Both the position numbers and the translations under genes were made by a program. A DNA stretch of 64,000 bases from Proteiniclasticum aestuarii (GTDB lineage: Bacteria > Bacillota > Clostridia > Clostridiales > Clostridiaceae): the NCBI RefSeq assembly GCF_017368455.1, contig NZ_JAFNJU010000001.1:1-64000 (forward strand), given 5' to 3'. Numbering within the stretch: the stretch's first letter is position 1; each line of letters starts with the position of its first letter. This document shows, piece by piece, positions 8,030 through 17,751 of this stretch. The notes beneath the pieces were generated by a model, which worked only from the letters and a program-made list of their open reading frames with translations, ran no database searches and was not told where the DNA came from.

Positions 8030-8277
8030 AAAACAATATTCATGCATGGATGAAGAGAGTAACTGCCCAAGCGTTCTAGACAGGGAATGAAAGCCACAGA
8101 CTGTAAGCTTTCTGTAGAAACTGCGCAGCGAAGTTCACTTCGGAGCATCAGAGGGGAAACTGGAGTAGTCTCTGACGGGTAAACCGATACATTTAACTGA
8201 GCGGACGGGAGCACTCTCGTCAATCAGGGTGGTACCACGGATTCTTCCGTCCCTATTTATGAGGGACGGTTTTTTTA
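8030..8277 (+). promoter_or_regulatory. T-box riboswitch controlling pheST
   Basis: The leader contains the invariant T-box AGGGTGGTACCACGG at 8226-8240, which pairs with the uncharged tRNA acceptor end in the antiterminator. It is followed by a terminator hairpin (8247-8254 with 8262-8269, CCGTCCCT / AGGGACGG) and eight T residues. A TTC at 8134-8136, in the 3' half of the presumed stem I, is a candidate specifier codon for tRNA-Phe. This fits the genes downstream, but I did not fold the full structure. Low charged tRNA-Phe should allow read-through into pheS. Confidence 0.93.
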
Positions 8278-8299
8278 TTTATTCGAAATGGAGGAAATT

Positions 8300-9322
8300 A
8301 TGCGCGAACAAATTGAAGCCATCAAAAAAAGTTTCAACGAAAAAATCGAAAACCTGAAAAATGGTGAAGAGCTGGAAAAGCTGAGAGTGGAATATCTCGG
8401 AAAAAAAGGGGAATTCACAAAGATTCTGAGAAGCATGGGCGGACTCTCTCCTGAAGAGAGACCTCTGGTAGGTAAGCTTGTGAATGAAGCGAAAGAGGAA
8501 CTGGAAGAGAAAATCCAATCCCTGAAGGAAGTCATCAGGGAAAGAGCCACCGAGGAAAAGCTGAGAAACGAAGTCATCGACATCACGCTGCCTGGTGTGA
8601 AGTCGCCCATGGGCGGTAAGCATCCGCTTATGATCACCATGGAAAAGATAGAGAACATCTTCCTGGAAATGGGATTCACCATAGAAGAAGGCCCTGAAGT
8701 GGAGCTTGATTATTATAATTTCGAATCCCTGAACATTCCCAAGGATCATCCGGCCAGAGGAGAGCAGGACACCTTCTACATTGACGATAATGTTGTCCTG
8801 AGAACCCAGACATCTCCTGTACAGATCAGAACCATCGAGAATCAGAAACCACCCATCAAGATGATCTCTCCGGGGAAAGTCTACCGTTCTGATGATGTGG
8901 ATGCGACCCATTCACCGATCTTCTATCAGATCGAAGGCCTTGTCATAGACAAAGGAATCACCTTCGCGGATCTGAAGGGCACACTGGAGCAGTTCGTCAA
9001 AAAGCTTTACGGAGACGACATCAAGACCAAATTCAGACCGCATCATTTCCCATTCACCGAACCATCGGCGGAAATGGACGGGACCTGCTTCGTCTGTCAC
9101 GGAGAAGGCTGCAAGGTCTGCAAGGGCGAAGGATTCATCGAGCTTCTGGGATGCGGTATGGTGCATCCGGAAGTCCTGAAGAAGGGCGGCATCGATCCTG
9201 AAGTCTATTCAGGCTTCGCATTCGGATTCGGACTGGACCGCATGACCATGCAGAAATTCGGCATCGACGATATCAGGCTTCTCTATGAGAGTGATATGAG
9301 ATTCCTGAAGCAATTCAAGTAG
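8300..9322 (+). CDS. pheS: Phenylalanine-tRNA ligase alpha subunit
   Basis: Catalytic subunit of the alpha2-beta2 class II synthetase that charges tRNA-Phe. The 340-residue protein has an N-terminal coiled-coil tRNA-binding arm (about 1-90), then the class II core with motif 2 ([15 protein letters not shown]) and motif 3 (GFGLDRMTM). A Cys-rich loop ([16 protein letters not shown]) is typical of many bacterial PheS proteins. The ATG at 8300 is chosen because GGAGG lies just before it; the ATG at 8288 precedes that site. Regulated by the upstream T-box. pheT follows after 13 bases. Confidence 0.96.
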   Translation: MREQIEAIKKSFNEKIENLKNGEELEKLRVEYLGKKGEFTKILRSMGGLSPEERPLVGKLVNEAKEELEEKIQSLKEVIRERATEEKLRNEVIDITLPGVKSPMGGKHPLMITMEKIENIFLEMGFTIEEGPEVELDYYNFESLNIPKDHPARGEQDTFYIDDNVVLRTQTSPVQIRTIENQKPPIKMISPGKVYRSDDVDATHSPIFYQIEGLVIDKGITFADLKGTLEQFVKKLYGDDIKTKFRPHHFPFTEPSAEMDGTCFVCHGEGCKVCKGEGFIELLGCGMVHPEVLKKGGIDPEVYSGFAFGFGLDRMTMQKFGIDDIRLLYESDMRFLKQFK

Positions 9323-9335
9323 GAGGAGAAACAGC

Positions 9336-11699
9336 ATGAAATTACCAATCAGATGGTTAAAAGATTATATAGACATCAGTGTAGACGGAAAGACACTGGC
9401 AGATGATCTGACCCTTTCCGGCTCAAAAGTGGAAGGGCTTGAAAACCCTTTCGATGTGATCCAGAACGTGGTCACTTCAAAGATTCAGAAGATCGAAGCG
9501 CATCCGGAAGCGGATAAGCTGGTCGTATGCACCATAGACATAAACCAGGAGGAGCCCATCGTCATCGTCACCGCTGCGACGAACATGAAGGAGGGGGATG
9601 TTGTCCCAGTGGCCCTTCACAATTCAACGCTCTGGGAAGGTGTCAGCATCAAGAAAGGCAAGCTCCGGGGGATTGTTTCCAACGGAATGTTCTGCTCCGA
9701 GGAAGAACTGGGTTTGAATGAAAAAGGAACCTGTGACGGTCTCATGATCATGCCCGAAGACACCGAAATCGGAGTGGACATCAAAGAAGCACTGGGCCTC
9801 AACGGGGGGATACTGGACCTTGAAATCACCTCCAACAGACCGGACTGCCTCAGCATCCTCGGTCTTGCCAGAGAAACCCGTGCGATGTATGAAACCCCTC
9901 TGAAGAAGCCCTCTCTGACCTACCATCCGATTCCATCTGATGTGGAACCTGTGAAGGTATCTCTGGAAACTCCTCTGGCGAGAAGATACATGGCACGGGA
10001 AATCGTGGATGTGACCATTGGAGAAAGCCCTGAATGGATCAAGGCAAGGCTTCTGGAGGCCGGTGTAAGACCAGTAAACAATATGGTGGACCTTACAAAC
10101 TTTGTCATGCTGGAAACCGGACAGCCCCTCCATGCCTTCGACAAGAGAGAGATCACTTCCGGCATCATCCGCGTCACCGAAGCAAAGGGTGGAGAGAAAT
10201 TCACCACCCTGGATGAGAATGAAAGAACCCTGAAGGAGAAGACACTGCTGATCAATGACGACAAGACCATCATAGGCATCGCAGGAATCATGGGTGGTCT
10301 GGACTCTGAAATCAAGGAAGACACCACCAGAGTCATTCTGGAATCCGCCAATTTCGATGGCGTCACCACAAGGAACGCATCCTCTTATCTTAATCTGAGA
10401 ACAGAAGCATCCACAAGATTCGATAAGGATATCGATCCTAATCTGGCAGAACTTGCCATGAACCGCATCTGTCATCTGATAGAGACGCTTGAAATCGGTA
10501 AAGTGCTGGACTATACCGTGGATGTCTATAACGAAAAAAGAGAGCCGAATCATCTGGAGGTTCCCGTTTCCTACATCAACGGTTTCCTGGGCACGGAAAT
10601 CTCCGAAGAGAGAATGGTTAAGATCCTCAATGATCTGGAGATTTCCACCGATGTGAAGGAAGGAATCCTTACAATCGAAACACCGACTTTCAGAAACGAT
10701 CTGCTTATCAAAGAGGACATCGCAGAAGAAATCGCTAGAATCTACGGATACAACAACATTGAGGCCACCATCCCTCATGTCAACGCTCCTAGAGGTGGAA
10801 GGTACCCTCATCAGATCCTGAGAAGGAAGCTGGAAGAGTATCTGGTGGCACAAGGACTTTATGAATCCATCAGTTACAGCTTCATTTCCAGAAAGGATCT
10901 GGACAAGGTGCTGATTCCGGAAGACTCCAGTCTTCGGGATATGGTGGAGATCCGAAATCCGTTGGGAGAGGATTTCTCCGTCATGAGAACATCCATGCTC
11001 TCCTCCATGATGGAGTCTCTGAGCAGAAACGAAGCCAGAAGCAATGATGAAGCATATCTCTATGAGATCGGAAAAGTCTACCTGAAAACAGAGAACGTGC
11101 TTCCGGAAGAAAAGGAGATGCTGACCATCGGTATGTACGGAAAGGACCTGTTCTTCCATCTGAAGGGCATTGTGGAAGTCATCGCGGATGAGTTCGCGCT
11201 GAAAAACGTCAGCTTCAGAAGAAGCGACAATCCTTTCTTCCATCCAGGAAAATCTGCAGACATTCTTCTCGGAAAGAAGGTTCTGGGCAGCTTCGGCGAA
11301 GTGCACCCTAGAGTCCTTGCCAACTACAATATGGATGAGGCTTCCTATGTGCTGGAAATGGATCTTCTGACACTCTATGACAGTGCAGATCTGGAAAGAA
11401 AATACACCGAGATTCCGAAGTATCCGTCCGTCACCCGAGACATCGCCGTTCTGGTGGATGATGCGGTTCTCGTTCAGGAGATGGAAAACATCTTCAGGAA
11501 ACAGGGTGGAAATCTATTGGAAAGCTTCACACTCTTTGATGTCTATAAGGGTACACAGCTTCCAGAAGGCAAGAAGAGTGTAGCGTACAACCTGGTATAC
11601 AGAAACAAGGAAAGGACCCTCACCGACAAGGAAGTCAATAAGGTGCATGATAAAATCGTGAGAACACTGGAGCATGTATTAGGTGCCACATTAAGATAG
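9336..11699 (+). CDS. pheT: Phenylalanine-tRNA ligase beta subunit
   Basis: A 787-residue protein of normal length. Domains in order are the EMAP-like tRNA-binding OB domain (about 40-150, VVTSKIQKIEAHPEADKL), the B3/B4 editing domain (about 210-380), the B5 DNA-binding-like domain (about 400-475), the class II-like core (about 480-680) and the C-terminal ferredoxin-fold anticodon-binding domain (KYPSVTRDIAVLV to the end). It edits mis-charged Tyr-tRNA-Phe and binds the anticodon. Co-transcribed with pheS under T-box control and followed by a terminator. Confidence 0.96.
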   Translation: MKLPIRWLKDYIDISVDGKTLADDLTLSGSKVEGLENPFDVIQNVVTSKIQKIEAHPEADKLVVCTIDINQEEPIVIVTAATNMKEGDVVPVALHNSTLWEGVSIKKGKLRGIVSNGMFCSEEELGLNEKGTCDGLMIMPEDTEIGVDIKEALGLNGGILDLEITSNRPDCLSILGLARETRAMYETPLKKPSLTYHPIPSDVEPVKVSLETPLARRYMAREIVDVTIGESPEWIKARLLEAGVRPVNNMVDLTNFVMLETGQPLHAFDKREITSGIIRVTEAKGGEKFTTLDENERTLKEKTLLINDDKTIIGIAGIMGGLDSEIKEDTTRVILESANFDGVTTRNASSYLNLRTEASTRFDKDIDPNLAELAMNRICHLIETLEIGKVLDYTVDVYNEKREPNHLEVPVSYINGFLGTEISEERMVKILNDLEISTDVKEGILTIETPTFRNDLLIKEDIAEEIARIYGYNNIEATIPHVNAPRGGRYPHQILRRKLEEYLVAQGLYESISYSFISRKDLDKVLIPEDSSLRDMVEIRNPLGEDFSVMRTSMLSSMMESLSRNEARSNDEAYLYEIGKVYLKTENVLPEEKEMLTIGMYGKDLFFHLKGIVEVIADEFALKNVSFRRSDNPFFHPGKSADILLGKKVLGSFGEVHPRVLANYNMDEASYVLEMDLLTLYDSADLERKYTEIPKYPSVTRDIAVLVDDAVLVQEMENIFRKQGGNLLESFTLFDVYKGTQLPEGKKSVAYNLVYRNKERTLTDKEVNKVHDKIVRTLEHVLGATLR

Positions 11700-11731
11700 T
11701 TCATGAATTGAAGGCTGTTTCAGTATGAGTA

Positions 11732-11775
11732 AATCATCCGCTTCCGTGAAATAATGAGAAAGCGGATGATTTTTT
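11732..11775 (+). terminator. Terminator after pheT
   Basis: A 12-bp stem (AATCATCCGCTT 11732-11743 with AAGCGGATGATT 11760-11771) and a T run close the pheST operon. Confidence 0.88.
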
Positions 11776-11886
11776 CTCTGAAAAAGTCTATAATAGTCTT
11801 TACACGATGAGATTTGTTAGAATATTGGAAATTAACCGGCGCATCCGGCGCCGGATTAGAAAATGTACTTGAGGGGGGACCATTCT

Positions 11887-12501
11887 ATGAACAAAGTTAC
11901 TGTTAGAATCTGTGGACAGGAATATGTCGTCAAAGGGGAAGAGAAGGAAGACTATCTCAGAAAGGTTGGGAAAGAGGTCAATCATCTGATCACATCCGTC
12001 ATGGAAAGAAACAAGCAGATCGATACCTCCTCCGCTGCGGTTCTCGCTGCCCTGAATTCCGTGGACAGAGCTTTCAAGAAGGATTTCGAAATTGAAGCCA
12101 TCAAGAAGGAAGAAGGGTCTGTCTATCAGAAATCGGAAGGCCTCAAAGAAGAAATCAAACTGCTGGAAGAAGCAATGGAAAATCTGCAGAAGGAAAATCA
12201 GATGCTGCATGATAAGATCTCCACCTTCAGAAATGCCGATGAGAAGGGCAGACTATCCAAGGAACGTGAAATCAAAAGACTGGAAACGGAGCTGAGACTG
12301 ACCCAGGACAGCGCCAAGGAATACCGGGATGAAAATGAGACCCTCTCCAAGCTGAACAAGGAACTGAAGTTTGAGCTGCAGTCCTATAAATACAAGGTGC
12401 TGGAGCTGCAGAAGAAGCTCTTCGACACCCAGCTGACCCAGACGAAAGACAACAGGGAAAAAAAGGAAAAGAATCCGATTCTGAAGGAAAAGCTGAAGTA
12501 G
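11887..12501 (+). CDS. zapA: ZapA-like cell division protein with long coiled coil
   Basis: The first 75 residues form the ZapA domain (NKVTVRICGQEYVVKGEE then LAALNSVDRAFK), which in other bacteria binds and bundles FtsZ. The rest, to residue 204, is a highly charged coiled coil (about 80-185) and a Lys-rich tail. Classic ZapA is about 85-110 residues, so this is an extended form of a type seen in Clostridia. The start at 11887 follows a G-rich ribosome site; in-frame upstream codons add nothing conserved. It is a single-gene unit between two hairpins. The FtsZ role is from the family. Confidence 0.82.
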   Translation: MNKVTVRICGQEYVVKGEEKEDYLRKVGKEVNHLITSVMERNKQIDTSSAAVLAALNSVDRAFKKDFEIEAIKKEEGSVYQKSEGLKEEIKLLEEAMENLQKENQMLHDKISTFRNADEKGRLSKEREIKRLETELRLTQDSAKEYRDENETLSKLNKELKFELQSYKYKVLELQKKLFDTQLTQTKDNREKKEKNPILKEKLK

Positions 12502-12534
12502 AACTTTATCTTTTCCGCAATCTCGGAAAGAATT

Positions 12535-12582
12535 CACAAAACCGGCACTGACAATGGTTCAGTTCCGGTTTTGTGTTATAAT
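12535..12582 (+). terminator. Terminator after zapA overlapping a promoter for the U32 operon
   Basis: A 17-bp stem with one mismatch (12535-12551 with 12559-12575) ends in GGTTTTGTG and closes zapA. An extended -10 (TGTTATAAT, 12574-12582) overlaps the end of the hairpin and lies 30 bases before the U32 gene, so the same DNA probably ends one transcript and starts the next. Confidence 0.6.
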
Positions 12583-12612
12583 GGATAAGGAAAATTTTAG
12601 TAGATGAGGTAG

Positions 12613-14964
12613 ATGAATTTGAATAATATAGAACTGCTGGCACCTTCAGGAAGCATGGAATCACTGATCATGGCCGTTCAGAACGGAGCGGATGCCGTAT
12701 ACCTGGGGGGAACCCGATTCTCCGCCAGAGCCTATGCTTCCAACTTTACGGAGCAGGAACTGGAAGATGCGGTGGATTACTGTCACAGCTATGGGGTGAA
12801 AGTGAATATCACGCTGAACACGCTTCTCAAGGACAGTGAACTTGATGAGGCTGTTTCCTATGCCCAGTTTCTCTACACCATCGGTGTGGATGCCCTCATT
12901 GTGCAGGATACAGGACTCATCTACAGGCTGCGCGGACTGCTCCCGGATTTCGAGCTTCATGCATCCACCCAGCTCACCATCCATAACGGGGAAGGAGCGC
13001 TCTATTTCACGGAGAAGGGAATCAGAAGGGTGGTACTCTCCAGAGAGCTCTCCTTTGAGGAAATCCGGCACATCAGCAGAGACCTGGGCGTGGAGACGGA
13101 AATCTTTGTCCATGGCGCCCTCTGCATCAGCTACTCCGGACAATGCCTCATGAGCAGCATTCTGGGTGGACGAAGCGGCAATCGAGGCCGATGTGCCCAG
13201 CCCTGCAGACTGCCCTACAACCTGGTGGACGAATTAGGTGTCTCCCGGGCCAAAGCCTACCTCATGAGTCCCAAGGACATCACAGCGGTGGACAACATGG
13301 ATGAGATCATCGACTCAGGGGTTTACTCTCTGAAGATAGAAGGAAGAATGAAGCGGCCGGAATATGTGGCTGCGGCGGTGAAGTATTTCAGAGAAGAGAT
13401 TGAAGGCAGGAAAGAAGCCTATCATAAGAATAACCTTTTAAAGGTCTTCAACAGAGAAGGCTTTTCAGACGGGTACTTCCACGGTAAAACAGGAAGGGAT
13501 ATGATGTCCTTCCATTATCCGAAGAACACCGGTGTACCCATCGGCAGGGTGAACAGTGACGGAAGCCTGACGCTTTCTGAACCTCTTCGTAAAGGAGATG
13601 GCCTTCGTGTAGGGGAGAAGGGACTCACCGTGGAAGGCATCCGAGACAGGGGTAATGTGAAAGAGAAAGCCCAGCCTGGAGAAACGGTGAAACTGACAGG
13701 CAGAAGCACACTCCCGGAAGGACCGTTATACAAGACCTATGACTTTGAACTCATGGATGAGCTCAAAAGAAGCCACAATGGACGCTATGACCGCAAGATC
13801 GGACTCACGGGAACACTGTTCTTCCAGGCAGGAGAAGAAGCCTCCCTTATGGTGGAGTATAAGGGCAAGACGTACCGAAGAACATCCAAGATCGTGGAAA
13901 CCCCCATCAAAGCGCCCCTGACCTTAGAGCGGGTGGAAGAGGCGCTGAAAAAGAGCGGAGAGTCTCCCTATGTCCTCACTGCAATCCTTGTGGATCATTT
14001 CGGCGAAGGATTCCTGCCCATCAGAGAGCTCAATGAGATGAGAAGGCTTCTTCTGGAAGATCTTGCAGAGGACCAGGTGAAAAGCGCCAAGAGAACCCTG
14101 CCGGAGCATCCAGATAGGAAGCCTCATCCGATGAAACAGGAGATCAGAGAGAATCTGAGGCTGGTTTCGGTGTCCACCAAAGAGCAGCTCATGCTGGCCC
14201 TTGAAATGGGTGTGAAGGACCTCGCTTTGTATCCCTTCTACCGGGGAGCCCGATACATAAACTTCAGAGATGTGGCAAAGGTTCTGGAGGAGCACAAGGA
14301 GATCCGTCTTTATGTGAAGGTATCCAACATTCTAAGAACAGAGCTCCACGCCATCGTGGAGAAGGTGAAGAAACTGGAAGACCACGGCAGACTGGCCGGA
14401 ATCATCACCAACAATGCCGGGGTCATAAGGCTTCTCGGGAAGGACTTCTACATCATCGGCGACTACAAGCTGAACATCATGAACAGTGACGCCCTGAACT
14501 TCTACGAGGAGGATCTGGCCATGTCCATGGTCAGTGAAGAGCTCAACCGGCAGGAGCTGAAGGGGCTGAAAAACAAAGAAAGATACATCACCATGGTCTA
14601 TGGAAGACAGGAAATGATGCACAGCGAATACTGCCCCGTAGGGGCAACAGTAGGCGGCATGACTCGCGAAGTGCCCTGCAACGAGGCCTGCATGAGAGAA
14701 AGCTATCGCCTGAAGGACCGCATGGGGGAAGAGTTTCCCGTCATGACGGACATCTTCTGCAGAAGCTATATCATGAACGGAAAGCCGAAGAATCTTCTGG
14801 ACAGCACGAAGGATCTTATGCATATCGGAATCCGGTCCCTGCGAATGGACCTCACGACGGAAAGCGCTGAAGAAGCCAGGGAAGTTCTCCATGCATTTCT
14901 CCACGGAGAAGCTCTGGAGCTCCCCTCATTTAACAGAGGACATTACAAGCGAGGTGTTGAATAG
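12613..14964 (+). CDS. U32-family protein with DUF3656 (RlhA/TrhP-like)
   Basis: Encodes 783 residues. The N-terminal TIM-barrel-like U32 part contains the family signature EIFVHGALCISYSGQCLMS at about 163-181 and further conserved Cys. A central region (about 380-480) resembles DUF3656, and a second U32-like half follows, with CPVGATVGG and CNEAC. U32 proteins were named collagenases, but studied members (RlhA, TrhP) hydroxylate RNA cytidine or uridine using prephenate and an Fe-S cluster; an RNA-modifying role is more likely than proteolysis. The stop TAG overlaps the mutS2 GTG start by one base, indicating translational coupling. Confidence 0.9.
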   Translation: MNLNNIELLAPSGSMESLIMAVQNGADAVYLGGTRFSARAYASNFTEQELEDAVDYCHSYGVKVNITLNTLLKDSELDEAVSYAQFLYTIGVDALIVQDTGLIYRLRGLLPDFELHASTQLTIHNGEGALYFTEKGIRRVVLSRELSFEEIRHISRDLGVETEIFVHGALCISYSGQCLMSSILGGRSGNRGRCAQPCRLPYNLVDELGVSRAKAYLMSPKDITAVDNMDEIIDSGVYSLKIEGRMKRPEYVAAAVKYFREEIEGRKEAYHKNNLLKVFNREGFSDGYFHGKTGRDMMSFHYPKNTGVPIGRVNSDGSLTLSEPLRKGDGLRVGEKGLTVEGIRDRGNVKEKAQPGETVKLTGRSTLPEGPLYKTYDFELMDELKRSHNGRYDRKIGLTGTLFFQAGEEASLMVEYKGKTYRRTSKIVETPIKAPLTLERVEEALKKSGESPYVLTAILVDHFGEGFLPIRELNEMRRLLLEDLAEDQVKSAKRTLPEHPDRKPHPMKQEIRENLRLVSVSTKEQLMLALEMGVKDLALYPFYRGARYINFRDVAKVLEEHKEIRLYVKVSNILRTELHAIVEKVKKLEDHGRLAGIITNNAGVIRLLGKDFYIIGDYKLNIMNSDALNFYEEDLAMSMVSEELNRQELKGLKNKERYITMVYGRQEMMHSEYCPVGATVGGMTREVPCNEACMRESYRLKDRMGEEFPVMTDIFCRSYIMNGKPKNLLDSTKDLMHIGIRSLRMDLTTESAEEAREVLHAFLHGEALELPSFNRGHYKRGVE

Positions 14965-17309
14965 TGAAAGAAAAGAATCTGAACAAACTTGAATTCCATA
15001 AAATCAAGGAGAGGGTCAAATCCTACGCCGTCTCTTCTCCAGGAAAAGAGGGGATAGACGCCCTTTCTCCTCTCTCTGCAGCGGCGGAAATCGAGCGCGC
15101 CCTGGAAGAGACGAAGGAAGCCCTGAGCCTTCTGGAAGAGAAGGGCAGTGCTCCTTTTGAAGGCGTCTATGATGTGAGAAACGCCATCGCGTATATCGGA
15201 AAAGGGGGAACCGCCAGTGCGGAATCTCTTCTCAAGATCGCCAATGTCATGAAAAGCGCTCGTCATTTCAAGGACTATGTGGGCAAAGAGGAACACGCTT
15301 TCCATCTGAAGAACCTGGTCTATGGAATCAGTCCGCTGAAGCAGCTGGAAAATGCCATCTATCATGCCATCGTGGGAGATCAGGAAATATCCGATCAGGC
15401 CTCCGATGCCCTGCTGAAAATCAGGCGCTCCTTAAGAGACAAGACAGGCTCTGTCAAAGACAAGATTCAGAGCCTTGTAAGAGAAAACGAGAAATACCTC
15501 CAGGACAGCATCTTCACGGTTCGCGGGGACCGCTATGTCATACCGGTGAAGGCGGAGCATAAGGGACAGGTCAAGGGTCTGATCCACGATCAGAGCGCCT
15601 CCGGTGCCACGCTGTTCATAGAACCCATGAGCCTTGTGAATCTCAACAACGAGATCAAGGAACTCATGCTGAAGGAAAAAGCCGAAATCGAGCGTATTCT
15701 CATGGAACTATCAGGAAAAGTGGAAATGGATCTGGAAGCGGTGAAAAGAAACGCTTCCATCATCTATGAGCTGGATGTGATTTTCGCCAGGGCGAAGTAC
15801 TCCAGCCGAATCGAGGGTACCAAGCCCGAAGTGAGAGAGGACCTGACCTTCAACCTGAAAGATGCCAGGCATCCTCTCATTCCCGACAGGGAAGTTGTTC
15901 CATCCACCATCTATATGGAGGACGGCATCACAACCATCGTCATCACAGGACCCAATACGGGCGGTAAGACCGTGACCCTGAAAACCGTAGGACTGCTCCA
16001 TATCATGGCCATGTCCGGAATTCTCATTCCGGTGACAGATGGCTCCAGCATCGGACACTTCCGGGACATCTATGCAGACATCGGAGATGAGCAGAGCATC
16101 GAGCAGAGCCTCTCCACCTTCTCCTCCCACATGACCAACATCGTCAGCATCATAAAGGAGGCGGATGAGCGTTCCCTGGTTCTCTTCGATGAGCTGGGCG
16201 CAGGAACGGATCCCACCGAAGGAGCAGCTCTTGCCATGGCCATTCTCGAAACCCTGAAGGAAAGAGGCATCCGCATCCTGGCCACCACCCATTACAGTGA
16301 ACTGAAAGCCTATGCGCTGAAATCGGACAAGACCGTCAATGCTTCCGTGGAATTCAATGTGGAGACTCTGCGGCCCACCTACAGACTCCTCATCGGTGTC
16401 CCCGGAAAATCCAACGCATTTCTCATCTCCAAAAGACTGGGCCTTCATGATGACATCATAGAGCGCTCCAGAGCCTTCATCGACCGGGAAGCACTGAAGT
16501 TCGAGGAGCTCATTGAAAGCCTTGAGAAATCCAGACGGGACGCCTCCAAGGATGCACGGCATGCGGAAAACATCAAAAGAGAGCTCCTCTCCAAAGAGGA
16601 GGAACTCAATCGAAAACTGGAACGGATCGATGAGATCCGGGAAAAAGCCATGCGAGACGCCAAGGCGGAAGGCAGAAAATATCTGGAAGAAGCCAAGGTG
16701 AAGGCGGATGAAATCCTCAAGCAGCTTCGGGACCTGGAAAGCAGCGTCGAGCTCAAGGACAGCCGAAGAAGCCTTCAGGAGATCCGGGATCATCTCAAGA
16801 AGAATATGGACAGCACCCAGCAGAAAGACCTCTTTGAAAAAGTGGAAGGGAAGGAAATCACTGAATTCAAGGAAGGACAGGAAGTCCTGCTCTCCACTCT
16901 GAATCAGAAGGTATCCATTCTGACGTTGCCGGATGCCAAAGGCGACCTCATGGTCCAGGCGGGCATCATGAAGCTCAGCGTGAACAAGAAGGATCTGGTG
17001 GAAATCAGAGAAGACAAAAAGCAGAAAAAGATCGCGAAAAGAGAAGCAAGGCTTAACCTGAAGCAGGTATCCATCAGCTGTGATGTGCGTGGACAGGACG
17101 CACTGGAAGCGGAGCATATTGTCGACATGTATCTGGATGAAGCCTCCATGGCGGGGCTCAATGAGGTCACCATCATCCACGGCATGGGAACAGGGATCCT
17201 CAAAGAGCATCTCTGGGACATGTTCAGACATCATCCGCATGTGAAGAAATACCGCCTGGGCGAGTACGGAGAAGGGGGAAAAGGGGTCACCATCATCACC
17301 CTGAAATAG
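14964..17309 (+). CDS. mutS2: MutS2 family ATPase/endonuclease
   Basis: A 781-residue protein lacking the mismatch-recognition domain of MutS. It has a clamp/lever region (about 1-300), a Walker A motif GPNTGGKTVT at about 329, Walker B LVLFDELGAGTDPTEG, a long coiled coil (about 510-620) and a C-terminal Smr nuclease domain (CDVRGQDALEAEHIV, IIHGMGTGILKEHL). Family members suppress homologous recombination and, in Bacillus, bind collided ribosomes. The GTG start overlaps the upstream stop. The DUF523 gene follows 4 bases after the stop, so all belong to one operon. Confidence 0.95.
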   Translation: MKEKNLNKLEFHKIKERVKSYAVSSPGKEGIDALSPLSAAAEIERALEETKEALSLLEEKGSAPFEGVYDVRNAIAYIGKGGTASAESLLKIANVMKSARHFKDYVGKEEHAFHLKNLVYGISPLKQLENAIYHAIVGDQEISDQASDALLKIRRSLRDKTGSVKDKIQSLVRENEKYLQDSIFTVRGDRYVIPVKAEHKGQVKGLIHDQSASGATLFIEPMSLVNLNNEIKELMLKEKAEIERILMELSGKVEMDLEAVKRNASIIYELDVIFARAKYSSRIEGTKPEVREDLTFNLKDARHPLIPDREVVPSTIYMEDGITTIVITGPNTGGKTVTLKTVGLLHIMAMSGILIPVTDGSSIGHFRDIYADIGDEQSIEQSLSTFSSHMTNIVSIIKEADERSLVLFDELGAGTDPTEGAALAMAILETLKERGIRILATTHYSELKAYALKSDKTVNASVEFNVETLRPTYRLLIGVPGKSNAFLISKRLGLHDDIIERSRAFIDREALKFEELIESLEKSRRDASKDARHAENIKRELLSKEEELNRKLERIDEIREKAMRDAKAEGRKYLEEAKVKADEILKQLRDLESSVELKDSRRSLQEIRDHLKKNMDSTQQKDLFEKVEGKEITEFKEGQEVLLSTLNQKVSILTLPDAKGDLMVQAGIMKLSVNKKDLVEIREDKKQKKIAKREARLNLKQVSISCDVRGQDALEAEHIVDMYLDEASMAGLNEVTIIHGMGTGILKEHLWDMFRHHPHVKKYRLGEYGEGGKGVTIITLK

Positions 17310-17313
17310 ATCT

Positions 17314-17751
17314 ATGAAAGAAAAACTGCTTGTATCCGCCTGTCTTCTCGGGGAGAAGGTCCGATACGACGGAACAGGATTTGAGATCGAGGAAATGAAT
17401 CGGCTAAAAGAGAGATACGAACTGATTCCCATGTGTCCGGAAGTTCTGGGCGGACTTTCTGTCCCCAGAGACCCTGCAGAAATCAGAAACGGTCTTGTCC
17501 TCACCATAAACGGGAAAGACGTGACGGAAAACTATGAGGAAGGTGCCCGAATCACCCTCGACTACTGCAGAAAAAACCACATCAGAAAAGCCGTTCTGAA
17601 GTCCAGAAGCCCTTCCTGCGGGAAAGGACGGATTTACGACGGAACCTACTCAAGGACACTCGTGGAAGGCCATGGCATAGCCTGCAGGCTGCTCATGGAA
17701 AACGGAATTGACGTGTATACAGAAAATGAAATCGGAGGATTGTGGAAATGA
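17314..17751 (+). CDS. DUF523 family protein
   Basis: Encodes 145 residues with the DUF523 hallmarks: VSACLLGEKVRYDG at the N-terminus, MCPEVLGGLSVPR, and KSRSPSCGKGRIYDG. The conserved Cys residues (positions about 9, 46 and 102) suggest a metal or Fe-S site. The function is unknown; in some bacteria the domain is fused to a thiouracil desulfurase-like or DUF1722 domain, and a role in desulfuration has been suggested for relatives. The gene follows mutS2 by 4 bases and its TGA overlaps the ATG of the next gene. Confidence 0.88.
   Translation: MKEKLLVSACLLGEKVRYDGTGFEIEEMNRLKERYELIPMCPEVLGGLSVPRDPAEIRNGLVLTINGKDVTENYEEGARITLDYCRKNHIRKAVLKSRSPSCGKGRIYDGTYSRTLVEGHGIACRLLMENGIDVYTENEIGGLWK

Noticed and set aside
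9624-11306. A 560-codon minus-strand frame inside pheT
   Set aside because: It is the antisense shadow of the conserved pheT gene; its Cys/His/Phe-rich translation has no domain and no ribosome site.
15711-17507. A 598-codon minus-strand frame opposite mutS2
   Set aside because: Shadow of mutS2 and the start of the DUF523 gene, caused by codon bias; not coding.
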